Assembly (NCBI RefSeq): GCF_039523335.1
Contig: NZ_BAAAFC010000001.1
Location: 992,001 to 1,056,000, forward strand
Source of the DNA: Marinobacter szutsaonensis
GTDB taxonomy: Bacteria > Pseudomonadota > Gammaproteobacteria > Pseudomonadales > Oleiphilaceae
DNA length: 64,000 nt
Direction of reading: 5' to 3'
Shown here: piece after piece, positions 1 through 10,621 of the stretch
How the letters are laid out: each line of letters opens with the position of its first letter
Position numbering within the stretch: position 1 is the first letter of the stretch
Notes under the pieces: generated by a model
What the model was told of the DNA's origin: nothing
Database searches by the model: none
Seen by the model: only the letters and a program-made list of their open reading frames with translations
Position numbers and translations under genes: made by a program

Positions 1-1
1 A

Positions 2-742
2 ATCCTGCGGGACGCGGAGTCCCAGAACATCATCGATGTCGATGCCATGAGCATCATCGAAGGTGCCATGCAGGTGATCGACATGCGGGTCGATGAAATC
101 ATGATCCCCCGCTCCCAGATGGTCACCGTGAAAGCCTCCCAGGAGCCAAAGGAATTCCTCGGAGAAATCATTTCTTCTGCCCACAGCCGTTTTCCGGTCA
201 TCGGCGACAGCCAGGATGATGTGATCGGCATCCTGTTGGCCAAGGACCTGCTGCCTCTGGCCATGAACAACGAACTGAACTGGAACCGCATCCGCGAGAT
301 CCTGCGCCCGCCCAATTTCGTGCCCGAGAGCAAGCGTCTGAACCAGTTGCTCAAGGAGTTCAAGGAAAACCGCAACCACATGGCCATCGTGGTGGACGAG
401 TACGGCGGCACTGCCGGCCTGATCACCATCGAGGACGTGCTGGAGCAGATCGTTGGCGAAATCGAGGACGAACACGACTTCGATGAAGAGACCAACATCA
501 AGGCCCGGGGCGATGGCTCCTTTGCGGTCAAGGCAGTTACGCCGGTGGATGATTTCAACGAATTCTTCCAGACGGAACTGGACGAGGAAGAGTTCGATAC
601 CATCGGTGGCGTGGTTCTCAAAGAATTCGGTCACCTGCCCAGACGCGGTGAAACGGTTGAATTCGGTGGCTTGCAGTTTACTATTGCCAACGCCGATAAC
701 CGTGTCATTCGTCTGTTGCAGGTAAACCGAAGTGAGCAGTAA
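2..742 (+). CDS. corC: CorC/YbeX family CBS-domain protein, 5' end cut by window edge
   Basis: The reading frame is open to the left edge, so the N-terminus lies outside the window; the first visible residues (ILRDAESQNIIDVDAM) already match the segment before the CBS pair. Two CBS motifs follow: the stretch around MIPRSQMV and SRFPVIGDSQDDVIGILLAKDLL, and then the FKENRNHMAIVVDEYGGTAG segment. A C-terminal CorC_HlyC (transporter-associated) domain starts near FAVKAVTPVDDF. The family is linked to magnesium and cobalt homeostasis; the biochemical role is not settled. The gene overlaps lnt by 11 bp, the same corC-lnt coupling seen in enterobacteria and pseudomonads, where they follow ybeZ and ybeY. 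The family assignment is firm. Only the missing start is uncertain. Confidence 0.95.
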   Translation: MLRDAESQNIIDVDAMSIIEGAMQVIDMRVDEIMIPRSQMVTVKASQEPKEFLGEIISSAHSRFPVIGDSQDDVIGILLAKDLLPLAMNNELNWNRIREILRPPNFVPESKRLNQLLKEFKENRNHMAIVVDEYGGTAGLITIEDVLEQIVGEIEDEHDFDEETNIKARGDGSFAVKAVTPVDDFNEFFQTELDEEEFDTIGGVVLKEFGHLPRRGETVEFGGLQFTIANADNRVIRLLQVNRSEQ

Positions 743-2282
743 CGCCACCCGCACCACCCTGAGTACCCCGCTGAACGGCATTCCCTGGCTGGGCGCCCTC
801 ACCCTCATTGTTGCGGGTGCCCTCCAGACCCTGACCTTCGCACCCTTCAATCTGTGGTGGTTGGGGCCGGTGTCGGTATTCCTGATTCTCCTGGTCACCA
901 TTCCTGCCGCCCCCGGCCAACTGCTCCGGGCCGGCTGGTTTACCGGTCTCGGGCTGTTCGCCACCGGTGCCAGCTGGGTTTACATCAGCATCAGTGAGCA
1001 CGGTAACACCTCCATTCCGATCGCCATCCTGCTTACCGTGCTGTTTGTCATGGGTCTGGCGCTGTTCCACGCCCTGGCGTTCTGGTTCTGGGGCAAGCTG
1101 GCCAAAGAGAGCGCGGTACGCCGGCTAATCCTGTTTCCCGCTATCTGGATCCTTGGCGACTGGCTGCGCGGCTGGCTGCTGACCGGTTTTCCCTGGCTGT
1201 ACCTGGGCACCGCCCACACCGATGGCCCCCTCGCCGGGCTAGCGCCTCTGACCGGCGTGCACGGGGTTAGCTTCTGGGTGACCGTCACCGGCGTTGCCGC
1301 CTATGCCGCCGGCTGGCTGTTCCTGCGTCAGCGCCGGACAATGGCCGGACTGACCCTGGCCCTGGCCCTGATACCCTGGATCGCCGCTCCGGCCATGAAC
1401 CGGATCGAGTGGACCGAGGTCAGCGAGCAACCCACCACATTCGCCGCCATGCAGGGCAACATCCCGCAACAGGTGAAGTGGGACCCGGATTTCCTGAGGG
1501 ACCAGATCGTCACCTACCTGACCCTGACCGAAGATCACTGGGACACCGACCTGATTCTCTGGCCGGAGACCGCAATCCCGATCACCCAGGACCAGGCCGG
1601 CAAGATCATCGAGCATATTGACGGGGAGCTGGGAGAAAACAGCACCCTGATCACCGGCATTCCCTGGTATGGCTTCAGTGACCGGATCGAGGATTTCACC
1701 TACCACAACAGCATCATGGCCATCGGCAACGGTGGTGGCATGTACCACAAGCAGAAGCTGGTGCCCTTTGGCGAATACGTGCCGCTGCAGAGTATGCTCC
1801 GTGGTCTGATCGGTTTCTTCGACCTGCCCATGAGCAGCTTCAGCAAGGGCCCCGAATGGCAGGAGCCACTGACAGCCAACGGCATCAACGTGATGCCCTT
1901 CATCTGCTACGAAGTCGCCTACCCGGATTTCGTCGCCTTCAACAGCCGCGGCGCCGGCCTGCTGCTGACCATTAGCAACGACGGCTGGTTCGGCGATTCC
2001 ATCGGCCCCCTGCAACACCTCCAGATCGCCCGCATGCGCGCCCTGGAGACCGGCCGCTACATGCTGCGCGGCACCAATAACGGGGTCACTTCGATCATCA
2101 ACGAGAAGGGCCAGATCACCACCCGGATTCCTCAGTTCGAGCGGGCGACGCTGACCGGGGAGGTGTTTACCGCCACGGGGAGCACGCCGTATATGCAGAC
2201 GGGGTCGTGGCCGGTGCTGACGCTGGCGGCGATTCTGGTTGTATTTGTGCGGGAGCGGGTGATTCCCAAGAGCTCGGCCTGA
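732..2282 (+). CDS. lnt: Apolipoprotein N-acyltransferase
   Basis: Lnt adds the third acyl chain to the N-terminal cysteine of lipoproteins in the inner membrane, the last step before Lol export. The 516-residue protein has about six hydrophobic segments in its first 220 residues and a nitrilase-type catalytic domain after that. The expected Glu-Lys-Cys triad is visible: E279 in WPETAIP, K342 in HKQKLVPFGEY and C392 in PFICYEVAYPD. The start is GTG at 732, inside the end of corC, so translation is probably coupled. Downstream lie two lipoprotein genes in this window (lptE, and the subtilase/PrcB pair) that need this enzyme. A REP hairpin begins 5 bp after the stop. Confidence 0.96.
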   Translation: MSSNATRTTLSTPLNGIPWLGALTLIVAGALQTLTFAPFNLWWLGPVSVFLILLVTIPAAPGQLLRAGWFTGLGLFATGASWVYISISEHGNTSIPIAILLTVLFVMGLALFHALAFWFWGKLAKESAVRRLILFPAIWILGDWLRGWLLTGFPWLYLGTAHTDGPLAGLAPLTGVHGVSFWVTVTGVAAYAAGWLFLRQRRTMAGLTLALALIPWIAAPAMNRIEWTEVSEQPTTFAAMQGNIPQQVKWDPDFLRDQIVTYLTLTEDHWDTDLILWPETAIPITQDQAGKIIEHIDGELGENSTLITGIPWYGFSDRIEDFTYHNSIMAIGNGGGMYHKQKLVPFGEYVPLQSMLRGLIGFFDLPMSSFSKGPEWQEPLTANGINVMPFICYEVAYPDFVAFNSRGAGLLLTISNDGWFGDSIGPLQHLQIARMRALETGRYMLRGTNNGVTSIINEKGQITTRIPQFERATLTGEVFTATGSTPYMQTGSWPVLTLAAILVVFVRERVIPKSSA

Positions 2283-2286
2283 AGAT

Positions 2287-2446
2287 GGGGTCAGATGAAA
2301 GTTTTCATCAGACCCCCGAGTTAGATGTGGCACAGGGGTCTGAAGAACTTGTTCTTCTGACCCCGAGTTGGAAATCAGGATGGGGTCAGATGAAGGTTTT
2401 CATCAGACCCCTGAGTTAATCAGACCCCTGAGTTACTTCTGACCCC
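2287..2446. repeat. REP/BIME-like cluster of GGGGTC...GACCCC palindromes
   Basis: Three 30-bp imperfect palindromes sit between the convergent genes lnt and the zinc-ribbon gene: 2287-2316, 2335-2364 and 2382-2411. Each begins GGGGTC and ends GACCCC. Units 1 and 3 share the inner arm AGATGAA/TTCATC, while unit 2 has TGAAGAAC/GTTCTTC. Degenerate half units (CAGACCCC, TCTGACCCC) continue to about 2446. Each unit is followed by GAGTT, which gives the array a direction. This is the layout of REP sequences mobilised by RAYT (TnpA-REP) transposases. No RAYT gene lies in the window. The first hairpin directly after lnt may also serve as a terminator. Confidence 0.85.
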
Positions 2447-2458
2447 GTCTTGCCCCTC

Positions 2459-5746
<3,288 letters not shown>

Positions 5747-5747
5747 T

Positions 5748-6335
5748 ATGGCATTCCGCCCTGCCCTGAAAACCGTGGCTGTTCGGGCTACCGTGCTGGC
5801 GCTGGCCGCCGTACTGGCCGGGTGCGGTTTTCAGTTGCGGGGTACCTCGCCGGTGCCGGCGGCACTGCAGCCGCTGGCCGTAAAATGCGGCTCACAAATC
5901 CCGGACACCCTGTGCCTGTCATTGAAAGAGCAATTGGAACTCGGCGGTATTAAAACCGCAGAAGCCACCAATGCGGCCTATGTCCTGGACCTGAAGTCCT
6001 ACTCCGAGGATCGTCGCGCCTCGGCCATCACCGTCCGGGCGGCTGCCGCCGAATATACCCTGACCCAGGCTGTGCGCATCGAGCTGATCACCGACGACCG
6101 GGTTCCGCTGATCGCGGACACCGAGCTGAGTGTCCGGGAGAGCTACCGGTACGATGAAACCAATATCCTGGCCAAGCAACGGGAACAGGACGAGCTGGAG
6201 CAGCGCATGAACGACCGGCTGGCCCAGCAGATCCTGTTCCGCCTGGCACCGATGACCGAAGCCCGGATCCAGGCAATCCGCGAGGACTACCGGGCCAACA
6301 ACCCACCGGCAGAACCCGACGCCGATCAGCCATGA
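5748..6335 (+). CDS. lptE: LPS-assembly lipoprotein LptE
   Basis: LptE plugs the LptD barrel in the outer membrane and helps insert lipopolysaccharide. The 195-residue protein has a lipoprotein signal with lipobox LAGC (AVLAGCGFQLRG), then the typical GFQLRG start of the mature LptE. The start codon lies 1 nt after the leuS stop, and its TGA overlaps the ATG of holA, so leuS-lptE-holA is a translationally coupled operon as in E. coli and Pseudomonas. The sequence family is divergent, so position and lipobox carry much of the evidence. Confidence 0.93.
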   Translation: MAFRPALKTVAVRATVLALAAVLAGCGFQLRGTSPVPAALQPLAVKCGSQIPDTLCLSLKEQLELGGIKTAEATNAAYVLDLKSYSEDRRASAITVRAAAAEYTLTQAVRIELITDDRVPLIADTELSVRESYRYDETNILAKQREQDELEQRMNDRLAQQILFRLAPMTEARIQAIREDYRANNPPAEPDADQP

Positions 6336-7339
6336 AGACCCAACCGGCCCAGCTCCCCCAACTGCTCAAGAAAGGCCTGGCCCCGGTATACCTGGTTTCC
6401 GGTGACGAGCCCCTGCTGGTACAGGAATGCTGCGACCAGATCCGCAAGGCGGCGCGGGAAGCGGGTTTCCATGACCGCCTGACCTTCCACGCCGACCATC
6501 AACTGAACTGGAGCGCGGTGGCGGACGAGTTCAATGCCATGTCCCTGTTCGCCGAGAAGCGCCGTATAGAGATCCACCTGCCCACCGGCAAGCTCGGCGA
6601 TGGCCGCCCGGTGCTGGAACAGGTGCTCCAGCAGCCTCCCGAAGACATCATCCTGCTGCTGATCAGCACCCGCCTCGATGCCGCCGAAACCCGGCGCAAA
6701 TGGTACAAGGAGCTGCAGGGCAAGGGCGTTCACGTCCCGGTCTGGCCGGTGGACGCGGACAAGTTCGAAGGCTGGCTACAGCAGCGGGCGAATCGCCAGG
6801 GCCTGCACCTGACCCGGGGCGCCCTGGCCATGCTTGCGGAACGGCTGGAAGGCAACCTGCTGGCAGCCAGCCAGGAGCTGGACCGACTGGCACTGCTGAC
6901 CAACGGCAACACCATCGACGAGGAAACCATCGAGCAGGCGGTCCAGGACAGTTCCCGCTTCAATGGCTTTGAACTGGTGCTGGAGCTGCTCGCGGGCAGA
7001 GCGCCCCACGCCGGCAAAATGATCGGAGTGCTGCAACAGGAGGGCGAGAATCCGCTGGGCCTGCTGGCCGTGCTCAACCGGGATCTGAACCTGGTGGCCG
7101 AGCTTCGCGCAGCCTCGGGCCAGGGCGAAAACCCTGCCGCCTTTCTGAAGAAGCGGGGGGTATTCCAGCCCCAGCGTGCACGGGTGCTCGAGCGTGCCGC
7201 CCGCCGCCTGAGCCCGGGCCAGCTGCAACAGGCCACCCGCCTGTGCAGCCAGATCGACCGCGCGGCCAAGGGCTTCGATGATCTCTCCCCCTGGCATTAC
7301 CTTCGGGATATGTCCGCACTTCTCTCCGCAAAATCGTGA
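6332..7339 (+). CDS. holA: DNA polymerase III, delta subunit
   Basis: HolA opens the beta sliding clamp within the clamp-loader complex. The 335-residue length is normal, and the N-terminal stretch APVYLVSGDEPLLVQECCDQ is the family signature, followed by the helical collar domain at the C-terminus. ATG overlaps the lptE stop by 4 bp. In E. coli nadD follows directly; here it does not, and the next gene is an unrelated small protein with its own likely promoter. Confidence 0.95.
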   Translation: MKTQPAQLPQLLKKGLAPVYLVSGDEPLLVQECCDQIRKAAREAGFHDRLTFHADHQLNWSAVADEFNAMSLFAEKRRIEIHLPTGKLGDGRPVLEQVLQQPPEDIILLLISTRLDAAETRRKWYKELQGKGVHVPVWPVDADKFEGWLQQRANRQGLHLTRGALAMLAERLEGNLLAASQELDRLALLTNGNTIDEETIEQAVQDSSRFNGFELVLELLAGRAPHAGKMIGVLQQEGENPLGLLAVLNRDLNLVAELRAASGQGENPAAFLKKRGVFQPQRARVLERAARRLSPGQLQQATRLCSQIDRAAKGFDDLSPWHYLRDMSALLSAKS

Positions 7340-7387
7340 CCTGAGTCAACCGGCTGAAATCCGTTCATATTCAGACCATTCCCGTAC

Positions 7388-7417
7388 TTGACAGCTTTTC
7401 CGGTTCAGGCGCATTGT
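7388..7417 (+). promoter_or_regulatory. Possible sigma70 promoter for the small helical protein gene
   Basis: A perfect -35 hexamer TTGACA lies at 7388-7393. The best -10 at acceptable distance is CATTGT (7412-7417, 18-nt spacer), which is weak; TGTTAT at 7415-7420 is a better match but is 21 nt away. The position, 33 nt before a strong ribosome binding site, supports a promoter here rather than read-through from holA. Confidence 0.35.
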
Positions 7418-7449
7418 TATCCCACCATCTAACCAAGGAGGTGCCTGAA

Positions 7450-7713
7450 ATGAGTGTTCAAGAAGAACTCAAGAAACTGTCGGAAAAAGTGAAACAGTAC
7501 CGGGACGAAGCCCGGGTTCAGCTCCATCTGGCCCGTGAAGACGTCAAGGACGAATGGGATGATCTGGAGCAGGACTGGGACCGGTTCCGCAACAAGATGG
7601 ACCAGGTTCTGCACGACGCAGAGGATGCCAGCCAGGAAGCCCGTCAGACTGCCCAGAAGCTGGGCGAAGACCTGAAAACCGGCTACCAGAAAATCCGCGA
7701 CAAGCTCAAGTAA
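7450..7713 (+). CDS. Small charged helical protein of unknown function
   Basis: An 87-residue protein starting MSVQEELKKLSEKVKQY, with no cysteines, very rich in Asp, Glu, Lys, Arg and Gln, and with heptad-like spacing throughout, so it is probably one or two long amphipathic helices or a coiled coil. There is no signal peptide. I took the start at ATG 7450 because AAGGAGG precedes it at ideal distance. The longer frame from 7414 runs through that ribosome binding site. A clean terminator follows 41 bp later, so this is a monocistronic, probably well expressed gene. Possible parallels are small stress or DNA/lipid-binding helical proteins, but I recognise no family. Confidence 0.8.
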   Translation: MSVQEELKKLSEKVKQYRDEARVQLHLAREDVKDEWDDLEQDWDRFRNKMDQVLHDAEDASQEARQTAQKLGEDLKTGYQKIRDKLK

Positions 7714-7754
7714 AAGGAGCGCGACCCGGCACAAGGTCGCAGATTCCTGCCCCG

Positions 7755-7779
7755 AAGACCCTCGCGATGAGGGTCTTTG
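7755..7779 (+). terminator. Intrinsic terminator after the small helical protein gene
   Basis: A 9-bp stem AAGACCCTC/GAGGGTCTT (7755-7763, 7769-7777) with loop GCGAT, followed by TTTGT. It is the expected end of the preceding transcript. Confidence 0.75.
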
Positions 7780-7895
7780 TGCCATACTTCACGGTACAAG
7801 TGAACGAAGCGTCAGACTTTGAGACTTCAGACTGTCCCCGGTGACAGGCCTGAAGGGACAGGGTGCTTCCAGACACTGCGAGGTATAAATGGGGT

Positions 7896-8531
7896 ATGAA
7901 AAAACTTCCGATCCTTTCCGCCGCCTTCCTCCTACTGATCGCCACCACCGCCGTTATTGGCCAGAACACCCGGTTCAGTGACCCGGATACCGTCATCAAG
8001 GACGAGTTCTGGGGTAAGCTCTATGCCGATGGCGGGCAATCCTTTTTCTGTAATACACCATTCACCAGCAAGGGTTTCTTGCTGACCGACGGATATGTGT
8101 ATCCCCTCGCGGATATCCGCAGCGCGCTTTCCTGCGGGACGTCAAGGCAGTGCGAGCAAAACAACCGCTACCGCCAGATCGCTTCGGACCTGCACAACAT
8201 GGTCCCGGTTCGCAACCGGATCGAGATGCAGCGGCGCAACGTCCGCTACGATAACATTGGCGAGGTTGCCAAGCCCGACGAGTGTGGCATCCTGGCCAGC
8301 GCCCAGTTTTTTGAGCCACCGGAGCGGGTGAAGGGCGATGTGGCCCGGACCATGGCCTACATGGTCACGACCTATGACCTGCCCTGGCTGGGGGCCACCT
8401 CAGTGTTCAGGGGCTGGAACCGACAGGATCCACCGGATGACACTGAACTGACCCGCCATCGCCGGATTGCGGAAATACAGGGCAACGAGAATCCGTTCGT
8501 GGCCAATCCGGAGCAGATGGAACAGCTCTGA
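7896..8531 (+). CDS. endA: Endonuclease I family secreted nuclease
   Basis: This 211-residue protein begins with a signal peptide (MKKLPILSAAFLLLIATTAV) and belongs to the endonuclease I family, periplasmic or secreted nucleases with a beta-beta-alpha-metal active site. The family motifs DLHNMVPVRNRIE, RRNVRYDN and FEPPERVKGDVART are present; the His in DLHNMVP corresponds to the catalytic histidine. Cysteine pairs in the mature part fit a disulfide-stabilised exported enzyme. I chose ATG 7896, which puts the signal sequence at the terminus, over 7863. The likely role is degrading environmental DNA for phosphate or nucleotides, or lowering transformation by free DNA; which applies here cannot be told. 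Confidence 0.9.
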   Translation: MKKLPILSAAFLLLIATTAVIGQNTRFSDPDTVIKDEFWGKLYADGGQSFFCNTPFTSKGFLLTDGYVYPLADIRSALSCGTSRQCEQNNRYRQIASDLHNMVPVRNRIEMQRRNVRYDNIGEVAKPDECGILASAQFFEPPERVKGDVARTMAYMVTTYDLPWLGATSVFRGWNRQDPPDDTELTRHRRIAEIQGNENPFVANPEQMEQL

Positions 8532-8567
8532 CCGGAATGCCGCCCCGACTCCTGGAATCGGAAATAG

Positions 8568-8595
8568 AAAAGGCAGGTCCGCAGACCTGCCTTTT
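8568..8595. terminator. Bidirectional terminator between endA and an acyl-CoA dehydrogenase gene
   Basis: A perfect 12-bp stem AAAAGGCAGGTC/GACCTGCCTTTT with loop CGCA (8580-8583). T runs appear on both strands, so it can end both convergent transcripts. Confidence 0.88.
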
Positions 8596-8621
8596 CACGT
8601 TCAGATGCGCCGAATCTGCGA

Positions 8622-10412
8622 TCAGAACTCTTCTGCAGTCAATGCCATCATGGCATCACTGCCACTGCGGATGCTTTCCGCCAGGGAGACGGTCTTCGGC
8701 AACAGACGGTCAAAGTAGAAACGCGCTGTCTTCACCTTGCCGGAATAGAAGCCGGAGGTGTCGCCTTCCGCCTGGGGCGCAGCCGCCTTGACGATCTTCG
8801 CCCACATGTAGCCCAGGGCGGTCAGGCCGAACAGGTCCAGGTAATCCACCGAGGCGGCACCGACGGCATCCGGCGAGTTGCCGGCCTGGCCAAGGACATG
8901 CTCGGTGACGTCATCGAGACGCTCCACCGCAGCGGCCAGCGGTTCAATGAACGGGTGCAGGTGCTCGTTGTCAGCATTTTGCTCCAGGAAGTTGGCGACG
9001 TCCTGGGCGAACAGTTCGTACAGTTTGCCCTGGCTACCGACGACCTTGCGGCCCATCAGATCCAGTGCCTGGATGCCGTTGGTGCCTTCATAGATCTGGG
9101 TAATGCGGCAGTCCCGGACCAGCTGTTCCTGGCCCCACTCACGGACAAAACCGTGACCGCCAAAAACCTGCTGCCCCAGAATACAGGCCTCGAGACCCCG
9201 ATCAGTCAGGAATGCCTTGGCCACCGGAGTGAGCAGCGCCACCATACCTTCGGCATGCTTGCGACGCTCGTCGTCGTCCGCGTACTTGTAAATATCCAGC
9301 CACTGCGCCACGTAGGTGGAGAAGGCACGACCACCCTCAACATAGCCCTTCATGGTCAGCAGCATGCGGCGCACGTCCGGATGCACGATGATCGGGTCAG
9401 CGGCTTTTTCGGGCTGCTGAGCACCGGTCGGGGCACGGCTCTGGATACGGTCCAGGGCATACTCGCGGGCATTCTGCAGGGACGCTTCGGCGGCACCAAT
9501 GCCCTGGATGCCAACACCCAGGCGCTCGTAGTTCATCATGGTGAACATGGCGGCCAGGCCCTTGTTCTCTTCACCAACGAGCCAGCCCTTGGCGCCGTCA
9601 AAGTTCATGACACAGGTGGCAGAGCCCTTGATGCCCATCTTCTTCTCGATGGAACCACAGCTGAAGCTGTTACGCTCACCCAGGGAGCCGTCCTCGTTCA
9701 CCATGAACTTGGGTACCAGGAACAGGGAGATGCCCTTCGGTCCCTTCGGCGCATCCGGGAGCTTGGCCAGCACGAGGTGGATGATATTCTCCGCCATGTC
9801 GTGCTCACCCCAGGTGATGAAGATCTTGGTGCCGGTGACATTGAAAGAGCCGTCGTCGTTGGGCTCGGCCTTGGTACGGATGATACCCAGGTCGGTACCG
9901 GCGTGAGGCTCGGTCAGGTCCATGGCACCGGACCAGACGCCGGAGTACATGTTGGGCAGGTATTTTTCCTTCAGCTCCTGGCTGCCGTGGGCATCCAGGG
10001 CCAGGCAGGCACCGGCGGTCAGCATCGGAGCCAGACCGAAGGCCATATTGGCACCCTGCATCATTTCCTCGAACTGGGCCACCAGGGTCTTGGGCATGCC
10101 CATGCCGCCGAATTCCGGGTTGCCACCCAGGCCGTTCCAGCCACCTTCCACGATGGTCTGGTAGGCTTCCTTGAAGCCGTCCGGCGCAGTCACTTCGCCG
10201 TTATCCCACTTGCTGCCTTGCTCGTCCGCTTCGCGGTTCAGGGGAGCCAGGACGCCACCGGTAATCTTGCCGGCCTCCTCGAGGATGGCATCCGCAGTTT
10301 CCGGGTCCACGTTTTCGGCCACCTTGGGCAGGGACGCCCAGAGAGCAGGCGCATCAAATACTTCATTCAGCACGAAGCGAATGTCACGTAACGGTGCCTG
10401 ATAATCAGCCAT
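8622..10412 (-). CDS. Acyl-CoA dehydrogenase, large DmdC-like type
   Basis: The 596-residue flavoenzyme has the acyl-CoA dehydrogenase N-terminal, middle and C-terminal domains plus an extra C-terminal helical extension, the architecture of the roughly 600-residue subgroup that includes DmdC and several fatty acyl-CoA dehydrogenases. FAD-site signatures are DLTEPHAGTDLG and FITWGEHDM; the C-terminal signature is QQVFGGHGFVREWGQEQ, followed by QIYEGTNGIQALDL. It catalyses the first, alpha-beta dehydrogenation step of beta-oxidation. Substrate length cannot be read from sequence. A paralogue with the same opening residues (YxAPLRDI) lies just upstream on the same strand, but a terminator separates them. 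Confidence 0.93.
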   Translation of the reverse strand: MADYQAPLRDIRFVLNEVFDAPALWASLPKVAENVDPETADAILEEAGKITGGVLAPLNREADEQGSKWDNGEVTAPDGFKEAYQTIVEGGWNGLGGNPEFGGMGMPKTLVAQFEEMMQGANMAFGLAPMLTAGACLALDAHGSQELKEKYLPNMYSGVWSGAMDLTEPHAGTDLGIIRTKAEPNDDGSFNVTGTKIFITWGEHDMAENIIHLVLAKLPDAPKGPKGISLFLVPKFMVNEDGSLGERNSFSCGSIEKKMGIKGSATCVMNFDGAKGWLVGEENKGLAAMFTMMNYERLGVGIQGIGAAEASLQNAREYALDRIQSRAPTGAQQPEKAADPIIVHPDVRRMLLTMKGYVEGGRAFSTYVAQWLDIYKYADDDERRKHAEGMVALLTPVAKAFLTDRGLEACILGQQVFGGHGFVREWGQEQLVRDCRITQIYEGTNGIQALDLMGRKVVGSQGKLYELFAQDVANFLEQNADNEHLHPFIEPLAAAVERLDDVTEHVLGQAGNSPDAVGAASVDYLDLFGLTALGYMWAKIVKAAAPQAEGDTSGFYSGKVKTARFYFDRLLPKTVSLAESIRSGSDAMMALTAEEF

Positions 10413-10558
10413 TTAAAACTCTCCAAATATTCCAGTCAGTCTTTGCAGGGTGCAGGAGGGGCCTTGCCCGGAACCTCGACGCCTGCTCGGCTATGTGTCC
10501 GCTGAAAGTCATGTTGTTATGGGCCGGTATTTTAACCGAAACCCCATCAGAACACATG

Positions 10559-10590
10559 AAAAAAGCCCGCCTCCGGGGAGTACGGGCTTT
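10559..10590 (-). terminator. Intrinsic terminator downstream of the second acyl-CoA dehydrogenase
   Basis: Read on the minus strand, stem AAAGCCCG/CGGGCTTT (10583-10590 with 10562-10569) is followed by a T tract (the A run at 10559-10564 on plus). It lies 31 bp past the stop of the 10622-12421 gene and shows that the two dehydrogenases are separate transcription units. Confidence 0.8.
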
Positions 10591-10621
10591 CTGTGTCAGA
10601 TCACTACCGGAGGAGCCCGCT

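Noticed and set aside
2287..2446. CRISPR array
   Set aside because: Units are palindromic, spacers are short and unequal, and no cas genes are near; a REP cluster explains it better.
8898..10391. A 497-codon open frame on plus opposite the acyl-CoA dehydrogenase
   Set aside because: Shadow of the minus-strand gene; no recognisable protein features. The same applies to open frames opposite parC, parE, purA and the second dehydrogenase.
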